A stretch of DNA of 64,000 nt, taken from NCBI RefSeq assembly GCF_000758545.1, contig NZ_CP009279.1, positions 2,294,001 to 2,358,000 on the forward strand, given 5' to 3'. The position numbers and the translations under genes are program-made. This DNA is from Paenibacillus sp. FSL H7-0737 (GTDB lineage Bacteria; Bacillota; Bacilli; Paenibacillales; Paenibacillaceae). Under the pieces are notes generated by a model that was not told the DNA's origin, ran no database searches, and worked only from the letters and a program-made list of their open reading frames with translations. How positions within the stretch are numbered: position 1 is the stretch's first letter; each line of letters opens with the position of its first letter. This document shows, piece by piece, positions 43,036 through 51,687 of the stretch.

Positions 43036-43076
43036 AGAAACGGACACCGTCCTCAATCGAGGTAGATGTCCGTTCT
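43036..43076 (-). terminator. Terminator of the RlmL-type gene
   Basis: AGAAACGGACA (43036-43046) and TGTCCGTTCT (43067-43076) pair over a 20-base loop containing a small CCTC/GAGG stem. On the minus strand it is followed by TTCTTCTT. Confidence 0.7.
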
Positions 43077-43086
43077 TATATTTCTC

Positions 43087-43132
43087 GCATAAACGCTTAC
43101 CGTCCTTTTAAGGACGCCGAAGGCGTTTATGC
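43087..43132. repeat. Dispersed GCATAAACGC palindrome, intact copy 2
   Basis: GCATAAACGC (43087-43096) and GCGTTTATGC (43123-43132) are perfect 10-bp arms. An inner GTCCTT/AAGGAC pairs at 43102-43115. The same element occurs at 46547-46590 and, decayed, at 20000-20046. Confidence 0.8.
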
Positions 43133-43153
43133 TTGGCGTAATTGTCTTCCGAA

Positions 43154-44293
43154 TTATTTCGGATTTCTAGGTGGAAGTGGACCCAAGTATTGATAATATT
43201 GACACTCAATACGTCCGTTATACAACTTGCGACGTTTGTCCGCTTTACGTCCGTAATATTGTTCGAATTCCTTATAAGGACTAATTGCAAAGAATGACCA
43301 AGTCGGTAGATACAGCATCATTTCACCAAACTGGCGAGTCAGCTTCTCCACCTCTTTATCATTACTGATCCGTTCACCATATGGCGGGTTGGTAATGATA
43401 CAGCCGTATTCGCCTTGGGGTCTTGCCTTGGCGGCAGCCATCACGGTGAAGGTTATTTCTCCGGACAGGCCGGCGCTTTTAGCAGCGGCTTCAGCAATTT
43501 CTATAGCAGCAGGATCGATATCCGTGCCGGTTAGCTGCAATGGATAATCGTCTCGTACGGCATCGAAAGCTTCTTCGCGAGCTTCTTCCCACAGATGCTT
43601 AGGAATGACTGGCCAATGTTCTGAAGGGAAGGAACGGCGTAGTCCCGGTGCGATATTCCAAGCGATCATCGCGGCTTCGATCAACAATGTTCCCGAACCA
43701 CAACATGGATCATATAGCGGACGGTGGCCATTCCAGCGGCTAAGCTGGATTAAAGCGGCTGCCATCGTTTCCTTCAGTGGCGCTTCTGTAGCCTGTCTGC
43801 GGTATCCGCGTTTGTGAAGAGCAGGTCCGGTGGTGTCTAGCGTAATAAGCGCGATATCGTTTAACAGAATCACTTCGATCACATATCGAGGTCCGTTCTC
43901 TGGGAACCAGTCCGTATGATAGGAGAGCTTCAGCTTCTCGACGATAGCTTTTTTGACAATCCCTTGGGAAGCGGGTACACTCGTTAGTTGTGATTTATGG
44001 GATCGTCCTTCAACCGGAAATTCTCCATTCTCGGGAATCCAGTCTTCCCAAGGCAGCGCTTTAACACCCTCAAATAACTCATCGAAGGTTTTAGCGGGGA
44101 ATTGGCCCATTTTTACTAATACGCGGTCGGATGTACGCAGCCATAAATTACAGCGACAGATGTCGATATAATCACCACTGAACAATACACGACCATTCTC
44201 GACCGTGGTCTCATAACCCAGTTCGTTTAATTCGCGCGCTACTACAGCTTCTAATCCCATAGGGGCAGTAGCGATTAATTGTAATTTGCTCAA
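43154..44293 (-). CDS. rlmL: THUMP-domain 23S rRNA (guanine-N2) methyltransferase, RlmL/YpsC type
   Basis: 379 residues. The N-terminal THUMP/ferredoxin-like part (MGLEAVVARELNELGYE; RSHKSQLTSVPASQGIVKKA) is followed by a Rossmann methyltransferase with YDPCCGSGTLLIEAAMIAWN (motif I), TGTDIDPAAIEIA and the catalytic NPPYGER (motif IV). It corresponds to the N-terminal half of E. coli RlmL, the normal form in Bacilli (YpsC). It methylates a guanine of 23S rRNA. AGTTTGAGTATTT and no clear ribosome site precede; ATG 44293 is the first start. Confidence 0.93.
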   Translation of the reverse strand: MSKLQLIATAPMGLEAVVARELNELGYETTVENGRVLFSGDYIDICRCNLWLRTSDRVLVKMGQFPAKTFDELFEGVKALPWEDWIPENGEFPVEGRSHKSQLTSVPASQGIVKKAIVEKLKLSYHTDWFPENGPRYVIEVILLNDIALITLDTTGPALHKRGYRRQATEAPLKETMAAALIQLSRWNGHRPLYDPCCGSGTLLIEAAMIAWNIAPGLRRSFPSEHWPVIPKHLWEEAREEAFDAVRDDYPLQLTGTDIDPAAIEIAEAAAKSAGLSGEITFTVMAAAKARPQGEYGCIITNPPYGERISNDKEVEKLTRQFGEMMLYLPTWSFFAISPYKEFEQYYGRKADKRRKLYNGRIECQYYQYLGPLPPRNPK

Positions 44294-44328
44294 ATACTCT
44301 CAACTCCGTTTAACTTGTAGATAAATAC

Positions 44329-44382
44329 AAAAAGCCAGTACAATAAGAAAAGCCAATACCATAAGAAAAGCATCCATACAAG
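44329..44382. repeat. Three tandem 18-bp units (AAAAGCCAATACCATAAG)
   Basis: AAAAAGCCAGTACAATAAG, AAAAGCCAATACCATAAG and AAAAGCATCCATACAAG follow head to tail in the gap between the divergent rlmL and O-methyltransferase genes. The period is 18. They may be regulatory or just slippage. Confidence 0.6.
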
Positions 44383-44491
44383 TATAGGGGAATGCGGGAC
44401 ACTTCACAATGCCCGGCATTCCATAAACCATAAAATCTTCCCCGTCATCCCTTCATTCGAGAAAACGGGGGATCATCAAAGGAGAATCTTT

Positions 44492-45121
44492 ATGCTTACC
44501 CAAGAAGAATACAGTGAACAACTTTATACCGAGGACGAAATCCTGCTTCAGGTAAAAGAAGCTATCGTCCAAGCGGGTATGCCGGAGGTGTCTGTCGAGC
44601 CAGGGTACGGAAGACTACTCACTATGCTTGTTAGACTGTCTCGCTCCACGCGTATTTTGGAGATTGGCGCACTTGGCGGCTACAGCGGGATTTGCTTATC
44701 TCGCGGCTTTAATGAAGGTGGCACGCTGACTTCACTAGAGCTGAGGGCCGATTATGCCGAGCTTGCTCGCCGTAATTTAGAACTGGCCGGATTCGGGGGT
44801 TCTACGGAATATAGAATAGGACCCGCGATGGACAGCCTGAAGGCACTGGACGAAGAGGGAGCTAAGTTCGATTTCTTCTTTATCGACGCAGACAAGATTA
44901 ACTATACCAATTACTTGGAATATGCCATCAAGATGGCTAATCCAGGCGCGATTATTGCTGGTGATAATATCTTTCTCCGCGGACGGACGCTAAATACAGA
45001 TCGAAATGGACCTGCCATTCTCGCTGTACGGCATTTCAATGAAATGATCGCCACCGATGACCGTCTGATCAGCACTTGTCTGCCAGCCTATGATGGACTG
45101 GCGTTGGCAATGGTGAAATAG
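44492..45121 (+). CDS. O-methyltransferase (COMT/YrrM type)
   Basis: 209 residues. RILEIGALGGYSGICLSRG (motif I), LTSLELRADYAELA, FFFIDADKINYTNYLEYA and AIIAGDNIFLRGR form the class I O-methyltransferase 3 pattern with the metal/catalytic Asp residues. Relatives include B. subtilis YrrM (tRNA wobble uridine TrmR). The YrrM-like tRNA role is possible, but the small-molecule (caffeoyl-CoA type) role cannot be excluded. AGGAG precedes the ATG; a CCCCG/CGGGG hairpin (44440-44471) lies in the leader. Confidence 0.88.
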   Translation: MLTQEEYSEQLYTEDEILLQVKEAIVQAGMPEVSVEPGYGRLLTMLVRLSRSTRILEIGALGGYSGICLSRGFNEGGTLTSLELRADYAELARRNLELAGFGGSTEYRIGPAMDSLKALDEEGAKFDFFFIDADKINYTNYLEYAIKMANPGAIIAGDNIFLRGRTLNTDRNGPAILAVRHFNEMIATDDRLISTCLPAYDGLALAMVK

Positions 45122-45128
45122 CAGAAGA

Positions 45129-46349
45129 TTAGCGAAATAACCGTGGCGGAGTAGCTTTGTATAGCTTAACCCGGACCCATACGGTGTTCAACAGCAACAA
45201 GCTTCCGGAGATGATAAACAGTCCCTCAATACCAATATAACCAGATAGAAAGCCGCCTATGATAGCTCCCAGCATATTGCCCAGTGACAATGTGCTGCCG
45301 TTGAAGCCGAATGCGCGGCTTTCTTTCCCGTCAGGGGTATAAGACCGGATAAGCGCATTAACGCTGGGCAATAGGCCGCCCATAAAAATCCCCATGAGAA
45401 AACGGACAATGATTAGCTGCCACACGCTAGTAACGAATGCTTGCGGAATCAGGAATAGCGAAGCCCCGATTAACGCGTAGGTCAGAATGCGGTGTGCGCC
45501 GACTTTATCACTCAGCTTGCCGAGCAAGGGGGAAGCCAGCATGTTGGAGATCCCAGTAACTGCGCTGACCATTCCGGCTAAAAAGGCTATATTCTCAGCA
45601 GGCCCATTTAACTTTTCAACATAAAGTGGCAGCAAGGCCATGGGGCTGATCATTGCAAATTGCAGCAAAAAGGTTACACCAAACAGCGCCGGGAGCTGAG
45701 GGATCTTGATCAATTCCTTCAAGCCCTCCATGACTGACACCTGTGGCTCTTGTGCCGCTTCTGCACGATCGAATTTCTCTTTAACGAGAAACAGTGCCAG
45801 CAGAGAGGCGATGAAGAGCAAGGCGCCAACGACATAAAAGATCGGACGAAATCCGATTAAATCAGCAAGAAAACCACCAATAAGTGGTCCAAGAATGGTA
45901 CCTGCAACAGAACCAGACTGCATCAGCCCCATCGAAAATCCCATACGTGCTTTCGGAGTAGTACCCGAAACGAGTGCGATGGAGGCGGGATTGAAGCCGG
46001 AGATTGTACCGTTTAGCAGTCGCAGTAAGAGCAGCTGCATAGGGGATTGTGCGAAGCCCATCAACACCATAACGATAGCCATGCCAAAGCTGGAGCGCAG
46101 GAGCATGATTTTACGTCCATATTTGTCAGCAAGTTTTCCCCATAGTGGCTGGAAAATGAAAGAAGTTAAAAAGTTTGCGGCAAAAATAAGGCCCGCCCAA
46201 ATTCCAATTTCATGCTCACCCTGAACTCCAAGATCCTTAGCAAGATACAAGGTCAGGAACGGTGTAATCATCGTCATTCCGGCATTTACCAAGAATTGTC
46301 CGAACCAAAGCACTAAGAGGTTGACCTTCCATGTCTCCCATTTCTTCAA
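45129..46349 (-). CDS. MFS multidrug efflux transporter
   Basis: 406 residues from TTG 46349, which lies 10 bases after AGGAAG; a TTG further up (46370) overlaps that site and is not used. Twelve helices. WFGQFLVNAGMTMITPFLTLY, the loop LWGKLADKYGRKIML (motif A, GxLaDrxGrkxxl) and ATPase-free GLMQSGSVAGTILGPLIGG (motif C, drug antiporter) mark the drug:H+ antiporter-1 group. It probably expels drugs using proton gradient. It is convergent with the O-methyltransferase gene 8 bases away. Confidence 0.9.
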   Translation of the reverse strand: MKKWETWKVNLLVLWFGQFLVNAGMTMITPFLTLYLAKDLGVQGEHEIGIWAGLIFAANFLTSFIFQPLWGKLADKYGRKIMLLRSSFGMAIVMVLMGFAQSPMQLLLLRLLNGTISGFNPASIALVSGTTPKARMGFSMGLMQSGSVAGTILGPLIGGFLADLIGFRPIFYVVGALLFIASLLALFLVKEKFDRAEAAQEPQVSVMEGLKELIKIPQLPALFGVTFLLQFAMISPMALLPLYVEKLNGPAENIAFLAGMVSAVTGISNMLASPLLGKLSDKVGAHRILTYALIGASLFLIPQAFVTSVWQLIIVRFLMGIFMGGLLPSVNALIRSYTPDGKESRAFGFNGSTLSLGNMLGAIIGGFLSGYIGIEGLFIISGSLLLLNTVWVRVKLYKATPPRLFR

Positions 46350-46452
46350 AGTGCTTTCACTTCCTTTCAAAGAATTTCAGAAAATACATGATTCACAGAA
46401 AAATAGACATTTTATCAGTATATCATTTTTTTAGCTTCAAAAGTGCAATACA

Positions 46453-46480
46453 TGTCATAGTAATGTCATAGGATTGTCAT
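46453..46480. promoter_or_regulatory. Three TGTCAT direct repeats, 11 bp apart
   Basis: TGTCAT occurs at 46453-46458, 46464-46469 and 46475-46480, each exactly 11 bp apart, so all face one side of the DNA. The array ends 19 bp upstream of the hemE -35 box and is also close to the MFS gene start. The pattern resembles the enteric Pho box (CTGTCAT with an 11-bp period), but B. subtilis PhoP uses TTAACA, so the binding factor is unknown. Confidence 0.65.
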
Positions 46481-46499
46481 TCCACGATCTTCGTTTTGC

Positions 46500-46528
46500 T
46501 TGTTACAACCTTTTAAAAAGGGCATAAT
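46500..46528 (+). promoter_or_regulatory. Likely sigma-A promoter of hemEHY
   Basis: TTGTTA (46500-46505), 17-bp spacer, CATAAT (46523-46528). The TGTCAT repeats lie just upstream, and an interspersed palindrome lies between it and hemE. Confidence 0.65.
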
Positions 46529-46546
46529 AGTAAGTATGCCGATCAA

Positions 46547-46590
46547 GCATAAACGCCATCGGAGTCCTTATTAGGACGGTAAGCGTTTAT
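46547..46590. repeat. Dispersed GCATAAACGC palindrome, copy 3
   Basis: GCATAAACGC (46547-46556) and GCGTTTAT (46583-46590) with inner GTCC/GGAC. It lies in the 5' untranslated leader of hemE, in the opposite orientation to the copy at 43087, and would form a hairpin in the hem mRNA. Confidence 0.8.
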
Positions 46591-46627
46591 TTTAAAAAAT
46601 CTTATAAAATATAATGGAGATCTTATC

Positions 46628-47689
46628 ATGACCTACAACGACACTTTTATCCGCGCCTGCAGAAAGCAGGATACGGAGCACGTTCCCGTATGGTACATGC
46701 GGCAGGCCGGCCGTTATGATCCCGAGTACCGTAAAATCAAGGAAAAGTACTCATTGCTTGAAATCTGCAAACAGCCTGAGTTGGCGGCTGAAGTAACCTT
46801 GATGCCTGTGCGTAAGCTAGGTGTGGACGCGGCCATTTTGTATTCAGACATTATGAATCCGGTCGCTTCTATCGGTGTGAAATTTGATATCGTCAAAGAT
46901 ATTGGCCCTGTGATCGAGAATCCGATTCGCTCTGCAGCAGATGTCGAGAGACTGAAGCCCATTGATGTTGAAGGCGATCTCGGACATATTTTGGAGACGA
47001 TTGCTATTCTGGATAAGGAGCTGGACGTGCCCTTGATTACTTTCGCAGGCGCACCGTTTACAATTGCCAGCTATCTGATCGAAGGCAGACCTTCCAAAGG
47101 ATATATTCGGACTAAAGAGCTAATGTACAGTGAACCCCGTGTCTGGGAAATGCTAATGGACAAGCTCGGCGATATGATTATCGCTTACCTCCGCAGTCAC
47201 GTGCGTAGTGGTGGAAAAGCGTTTCAATTGTTCGACAGCTGGGTTGGCGCCCTTGCGCCACGCGATTTTGAAAAGTATGTGTTACCGACGGTTTCTCGTA
47301 TTTTTTCCGAATTATCTGATCTTGATGTACCGAAAATATACTTTCCTGGCGTAAGCTCTGGCGAATTGCTACCGAGTCTTACGAAGCTTCAAGCGGATGT
47401 AATCGGGGTGGACTGGCGTGTGAGCTTGTCCGAAGGTCGACGCAGAACCGGTGGGAAATTTGCGATTCAAGGCAACCTGGATCCGTATTTACTTACAGCG
47501 CCGATGGACGTCTTGAAGGAGCACGCGAAAGCGTTAATTGATGAAGGGGTACAAGAGCCGGGATATATCTTCAATCTGGGTCATGGCTTATTCCCGGAGG
47601 CTTCTTTAGAGAAGCTTAGAGAATTAACGGAATATATTCACGAATATTCACAGGAAGTATTGAAAGAATCAGCCAAACTGCGTTCTTAA
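46628..47689 (+). CDS. hemE: Uroporphyrinogen decarboxylase
   Basis: 353 residues. VWYMRQAGRYDPEYR near residue 22 is the invariant substrate-binding start, with SDIMNPVASIG and AGAPFTIASYLIEG, then LGHGLFPEASLE near the end. It removes four carboxyls from uroporphyrinogen III to give coproporphyrinogen III. GGAG lies 8 bases before ATG. First gene of the haem unit hemE-hemH-hemY. Confidence 0.97.
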   Translation: MTYNDTFIRACRKQDTEHVPVWYMRQAGRYDPEYRKIKEKYSLLEICKQPELAAEVTLMPVRKLGVDAAILYSDIMNPVASIGVKFDIVKDIGPVIENPIRSAADVERLKPIDVEGDLGHILETIAILDKELDVPLITFAGAPFTIASYLIEGRPSKGYIRTKELMYSEPRVWEMLMDKLGDMIIAYLRSHVRSGGKAFQLFDSWVGALAPRDFEKYVLPTVSRIFSELSDLDVPKIYFPGVSSGELLPSLTKLQADVIGVDWRVSLSEGRRRTGGKFAIQGNLDPYLLTAPMDVLKEHAKALIDEGVQEPGYIFNLGHGLFPEASLEKLRELTEYIHEYSQEVLKESAKLRS

Positions 47690-47724
47690 AAATAGCCTAT
47701 TAAATCTATAAGGGGATGGAATCC

Positions 47725-48681
47725 GTGACAGCAAAAATAGGTGTTCTCGTCATGTCGTATGGCACTCCTAAAAGCTTAGAAGACGTTGAAGCATATTACA
47801 CTCATATTCGGCGAGGTAATCCGCCGACAGCGGAGCAGCTTAAAGAATTAACAGATCGCTATGAAGCGATCGTCGGGGGTGTATTCCCGCTGCGGGAGAA
47901 CACAGACCGTCAAGTAGCTGCATTACAGGCAGCACTAAACGCGGATAAAGCTGGGGCGGATGTTGAATTTGTCTGCTATCAGGGTTTGAAGCATGCCTAT
48001 CCGTTTATTGAGGACGGCGTCGAGGCTATGGCGAAGGACGGCATTACCCAAGCGGTTGGTGTTGTGCTTGCCCCTCACTATTCAAGCATGAGCGTGGGTG
48101 GCTACATTAAACGTGCTCAGGAAAAGGCTGATGCATGTAAAATCAACATGGGTTTTGTGGAGAGCTACCATATGCACCCAGTATTGATCGATGTTCTAGG
48201 CCGGAGAGTAACTGCGAAAATAGATCAATATATCGAAGCAGGCGCTACTCGCGATGAGATAAGGGTATTATTTAGCGCGCATAGTCTTCCAGAGCGTATT
48301 CTAGCTATGGGCGATCCTTATAAAGATCAACTATTGGAGACCTCAAAGGCTATTGCAGATCAAGTGGGGATAACCAATTGGCAGTTTACGTGGCAAAGCG
48401 CAGGACGGACAGCTGAACCATGGCTTGGACCAGATATTCTGGATACACTTCAGCAGCTTAGCAAGGAACAGGTAGAGTATGTTCTAGTGGCACCGATCGG
48501 GTTCGTATCCGATCATTTAGAAGTGCTGTATGACCTTGATATCGAGGCAACAGCCGTAGCTTCAGAGCTGGATATGCGTCTTATGCGGATTGAATCATTA
48601 AACAGCGATCCTGCGTACATGTCCGTATTGAGCGATGTTGTTCGTACAAGACTGAATCAAATGTCGGCCGGTCAGTCATGA
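47725..48681 (+). CDS. hemH: Ferrochelatase, coproporphyrin type (CpfC)
   Basis: 318 residues from GTG 47725 with AAGGGG upstream; ATG 47716 has no spacing left. GVLVMSYGTPKSLEDVEAYY, THIRRGNPPTAEQL, the metal-binding FSAHSLPERI (catalytic His) and IGFVSDHLEVLYDLDIEA (Glu) are the family signature. With hemE and hemY in the order of the Gram-positive pathway, it inserts iron into coproporphyrin III. The stop overlaps hemY by 4 bases. Confidence 0.95.
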   Translation: MTAKIGVLVMSYGTPKSLEDVEAYYTHIRRGNPPTAEQLKELTDRYEAIVGGVFPLRENTDRQVAALQAALNADKAGADVEFVCYQGLKHAYPFIEDGVEAMAKDGITQAVGVVLAPHYSSMSVGGYIKRAQEKADACKINMGFVESYHMHPVLIDVLGRRVTAKIDQYIEAGATRDEIRVLFSAHSLPERILAMGDPYKDQLLETSKAIADQVGITNWQFTWQSAGRTAEPWLGPDILDTLQQLSKEQVEYVLVAPIGFVSDHLEVLYDLDIEATAVASELDMRLMRIESLNSDPAYMSVLSDVVRTRLNQMSAGQS

Positions 48682-50099
48682 CTGGTCCCTCTAGGCGAAT
48701 TGTTATCATAGGCGGTGGGCTGAGTGGACTCAGCGCCGCCTTTTACATTCGTAAGTTTTACAAAAAAGCTGGCATGAAACCTGATATTGTACTGCTAGAG
48801 AAAGACAAGACTCTTGGCGGGAAGATCGAAACATTGCACCGGGATGGATTTGTGATTGAGAAGGGTCCGGATTCTTTTTTAGCTAGCAAAACAGAGATGA
48901 TTGAATTGGCTAAGGAATTAGAGCTAGATCACGAGCTGGTGAACACAGATCCAAAGGCAGAGAAGACCTATATACTACAGCGTGACAAGCTTCATCCTAT
49001 GCCTTCCGGTCTTGTGCTTGGAATTCCTACTGAACTAAAGCCATTTCTATCAAGTGCTCTGGTTTCATTCGGTGGCAAAATACGCGCGCTGATGGACTTG
49101 ATCCTTCCTCCTAAGCGTAGTAATGACGATGAATCCCTCGGACAGCTGATTGAGCGACGTTTAGGTACTGAAGTGATGGAGAATTTGACCGAACCGCTAT
49201 TAGCCGGTATGTATGCTGGGGATTTACGCAAAGTCAGCCTACAGGCTACCTTTCCGCAATTTGGAGAAGTAGAGCGGCAGTATGGTGGTCTTATTCGTGG
49301 AATCATTAAAGAACAGAATTCCTCCAAGACAAATACGAGCACAAAGAACAGCACTTTTCTGACATTTCGAAAAGGACTACAAAGTCTCGTGCATGGCTTG
49401 ATTCATGAACTGCATGATGTAGAACAGCGAACTGAAGCTGCGGTGGTCTCTATACATGCTACAGGAACTAATGCTTCTCGTTATGAGCTAGAACTGGAAA
49501 GTGGCGAACGGCTACTTGCGGATGAAATATATATCACCACACCAAATTCTTTTGCTGCCGAACTTTTGCGTCCACATGTGGATGTTTCAGCACTCGATGC
49601 GGTAAATTATGTATCGGTTGCGAACTTAGTCATGGCCTTCGACAAGAAGGATATCGAAATTGATGATGCTGGAGCAGGTTTTCTTGTGCCACGTAAGGAA
49701 GGGCGCAATATTACTGCCTGTACATGGACGTCAACGAAGTGGCCGCATACGAGTCCAGATGATAAAGTACTTATGCGCTGTCATGTAGGCCGTTCCGGAG
49801 ATGAGCAGAATGTTCACCTTCCAGATGAGGCTCTTACGGAGCTAGTGAGTAAGGATTTACGAGAGATCATGGGCATTACAGCGAAACCTATATTTACGGA
49901 AATTACTCGTTCGGAACATTCGATGCCACAGTATCCTGTTGGACATCTTGACAATCTTTCTAAATTCCATAGGGAGCTTGAGACCACACTTCCTGGGATA
50001 TATGTCTTTGGAGCTGGATATGATGGAGTGGCAATGCCCGATTGTGTTAAGCAGGCTAAGCTTACAGCACAAAGCGCTGCAAAGCGTATATCGAATTAA
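48678..50099 (+). CDS. hemY: Coproporphyrinogen III oxidase (CgoX/HemY)
   Basis: 473 residues. The dinucleotide-binding IIGGGLSGLSAAFYIRK is at residues 10-26, followed by LLEKDKTLGGKIETLHRDGF and VEKGPDS-type EKGPDSFLASK; the C-terminal GVAMPDCVKQAKLTAQS closes the FAD site. It is the soluble bacterial FAD oxidase that turns coproporphyrinogen III into coproporphyrin III. It starts inside the hemH stop (ATGA), so it is translationally coupled. A terminator follows at 50135. Confidence 0.95.
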   Translation: MTGPSRRIVIIGGGLSGLSAAFYIRKFYKKAGMKPDIVLLEKDKTLGGKIETLHRDGFVIEKGPDSFLASKTEMIELAKELELDHELVNTDPKAEKTYILQRDKLHPMPSGLVLGIPTELKPFLSSALVSFGGKIRALMDLILPPKRSNDDESLGQLIERRLGTEVMENLTEPLLAGMYAGDLRKVSLQATFPQFGEVERQYGGLIRGIIKEQNSSKTNTSTKNSTFLTFRKGLQSLVHGLIHELHDVEQRTEAAVVSIHATGTNASRYELELESGERLLADEIYITTPNSFAAELLRPHVDVSALDAVNYVSVANLVMAFDKKDIEIDDAGAGFLVPRKEGRNITACTWTSTKWPHTSPDDKVLMRCHVGRSGDEQNVHLPDEALTELVSKDLREIMGITAKPIFTEITRSEHSMPQYPVGHLDNLSKFHRELETTLPGIYVFGAGYDGVAMPDCVKQAKLTAQSAAKRISN

Positions 50100-50134
50100 T
50101 TGTTCATTTACGGGAGATCTAGAATTATATAATG

Positions 50135-50172
50135 AACGGTGAAGCGAAGATTTTTTTTGCTTCACCGTTTTT
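50135..50172 (+). terminator. Terminator of the hem operon
   Basis: AACGGTGAAGC, a T-rich 13-base loop, GCTTCACCGTT, then TTT. Confidence 0.85.
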
Positions 50173-50280
50173 GTTTAAATATTAGATTATACTATTTTAC
50201 TGGACTCTCGTATTTGGAGGGACAGGTGCTAGGTATGCTATAATAGAACCAATTTGAGAGTAGAGGAGATCATAGAAACA

Positions 50281-51669
50281 ATGTATCCGCCGCGATCGCG
50301 TTCTAGACAGAAGAACAAACATAAGAGCAAACGTAAGCGCAGAACGGCCTGGATGTGGGTCAATGCAGGTCTACTTCTGATGATTATTGTGGCGCTCAGC
50401 TATAGTCTTATGGATGACAGATTCAAGGGAAGTTCTGAGCCACCTCCAGTGGCGCAAATGACGGCTTCGCCTACGCCTGATAGTACTGCTCAGGAGACAG
50501 CACCTATAGTGACTGCAACGCCTGAAGCCACGGAGTCTCCCATCCCTTCTCCAACGGTAACTCCGGAAGCTTCACCTACACCAGAGCCAAAGAAAGAAGA
50601 AAATGTTGAAACACAGGCGCCTGTACCAACTGAGACCCCTTCGCCAGAGGAAGGTAGCTCCCAAGACGCAGATGGTGGTTCTGTGTCTGGACTTCCGTCA
50701 GATGACCAGGCTTCTGGCAATACAGTGACCTTGAATTTTGGTGGAGATGTTATTTTTTCGGGGAAAGCCGGGGAATTGCTCGAAAAGAAAGGTTACGACT
50801 ATTCGTATGCAGCGCTCGATGGAATGTTCAAGAAGGATGATCTTACGGTTGTGAATCTGGAGACTCCTGTGACCACAGGTGGGGTTGGCGCCGCTAATAA
50901 GCAATACGTATTCAAAGGCTCGCCCAAAGCACTAGATGCTCTTAAAGCAGCCGGAGTGGATGCAGTAAATATGGCGAACAATCATACGCTGGATCAAGGG
51001 GAGGAAGGCCTGCGAGACACGCTTGGTCATCTCTCGGAAAGAGGCATTCCTTATGTTGGTGCTGGACTTAACAGTAAAGAAGCATTCTCGGCGCAATATT
51101 TTGAGCGTAAAGGGATTAAGATCGCCTTGCTGGGGTTCACACGGGTGATTCCTGCATCTGATTGGATGGCGGGAAAAAATAAACCCGGGCTTGCTTCAGT
51201 ATATGATAGTAGAGAAGGACTTAAAGCGATTGCTGCAGCTAAACAAAAAGCTGATTTGGTTGTCGTAGTTGTCCATTGGGGTAAAGAACGGGTAGAGCAG
51301 TTCGATAATACACAGCAGACCCTTGGACGTAGCTTTGTCGATGCGGGAGCTGATCTTGTCATTGGTGGTCACCCACATGTATTGCAAGGTGTGGAGCCGT
51401 ACAAAGGCAAGTGGATTGCCTACAGCACTGGTAATTTTATTTTTACGAGATCAACGGTACCTGCCACTTGGGAAACTGCTGTATTTCAGGCGGAATGCAG
51501 TAAAAAAGGTCAATGTTCATTACAGCTGAAGCCTATGACTGCTGAGCTAGCTCAGCCCGTGCCCATGAATCAGGTGAACGGACAGCTTTTGCTGAAAAAA
51601 ATAGAGTCTTTATCTGCTGGTCGAGTTAAGATTAACAGTGACGGCAAAGTGACTCAAGTTACAAAATAG
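50281..51669 (+). CDS. CapA-family membrane-anchored metallophosphatase
   Basis: 462 residues from ATG 50281 (GAGGAG 12 bases upstream). A basic N-terminus and one membrane helix (about 23-43) are followed by a Pro/Thr/Glu/Ser-rich linker (about 55-145), low-complexity and probably a wall-spanning stalk, and a PGA_cap/CapA calcineurin-type domain (about 150-400): NFGGDVIFSG, NLETPVTTGG, NMANNHTLDQG, VVVVHWGKE and IGGHPHVLQG. It could act in poly-gamma-glutamate capsule synthesis or release, but no capB/capC genes are near. It heads a co-oriented run. Confidence 0.9.
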   Translation: MYPPRSRSRQKNKHKSKRKRRTAWMWVNAGLLLMIIVALSYSLMDDRFKGSSEPPPVAQMTASPTPDSTAQETAPIVTATPEATESPIPSPTVTPEASPTPEPKKEENVETQAPVPTETPSPEEGSSQDADGGSVSGLPSDDQASGNTVTLNFGGDVIFSGKAGELLEKKGYDYSYAALDGMFKKDDLTVVNLETPVTTGGVGAANKQYVFKGSPKALDALKAAGVDAVNMANNHTLDQGEEGLRDTLGHLSERGIPYVGAGLNSKEAFSAQYFERKGIKIALLGFTRVIPASDWMAGKNKPGLASVYDSREGLKAIAAAKQKADLVVVVVHWGKERVEQFDNTQQTLGRSFVDAGADLVIGGHPHVLQGVEPYKGKWIAYSTGNFIFTRSTVPATWETAVFQAECSKKGQCSLQLKPMTAELAQPVPMNQVNGQLLLKKIESLSAGRVKINSDGKVTQVTK

Positions 51670-51687
51670 GGTTCCTGGGAGGTCCTT

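Noticed and set aside
50490-50720. A minus-strand Ser/Gly/Val-rich ORF opposite the CapA linker
   Set aside because: It is the shadow of the Pro/Thr/Glu-rich linker of the CapA gene, with no ribosome site.
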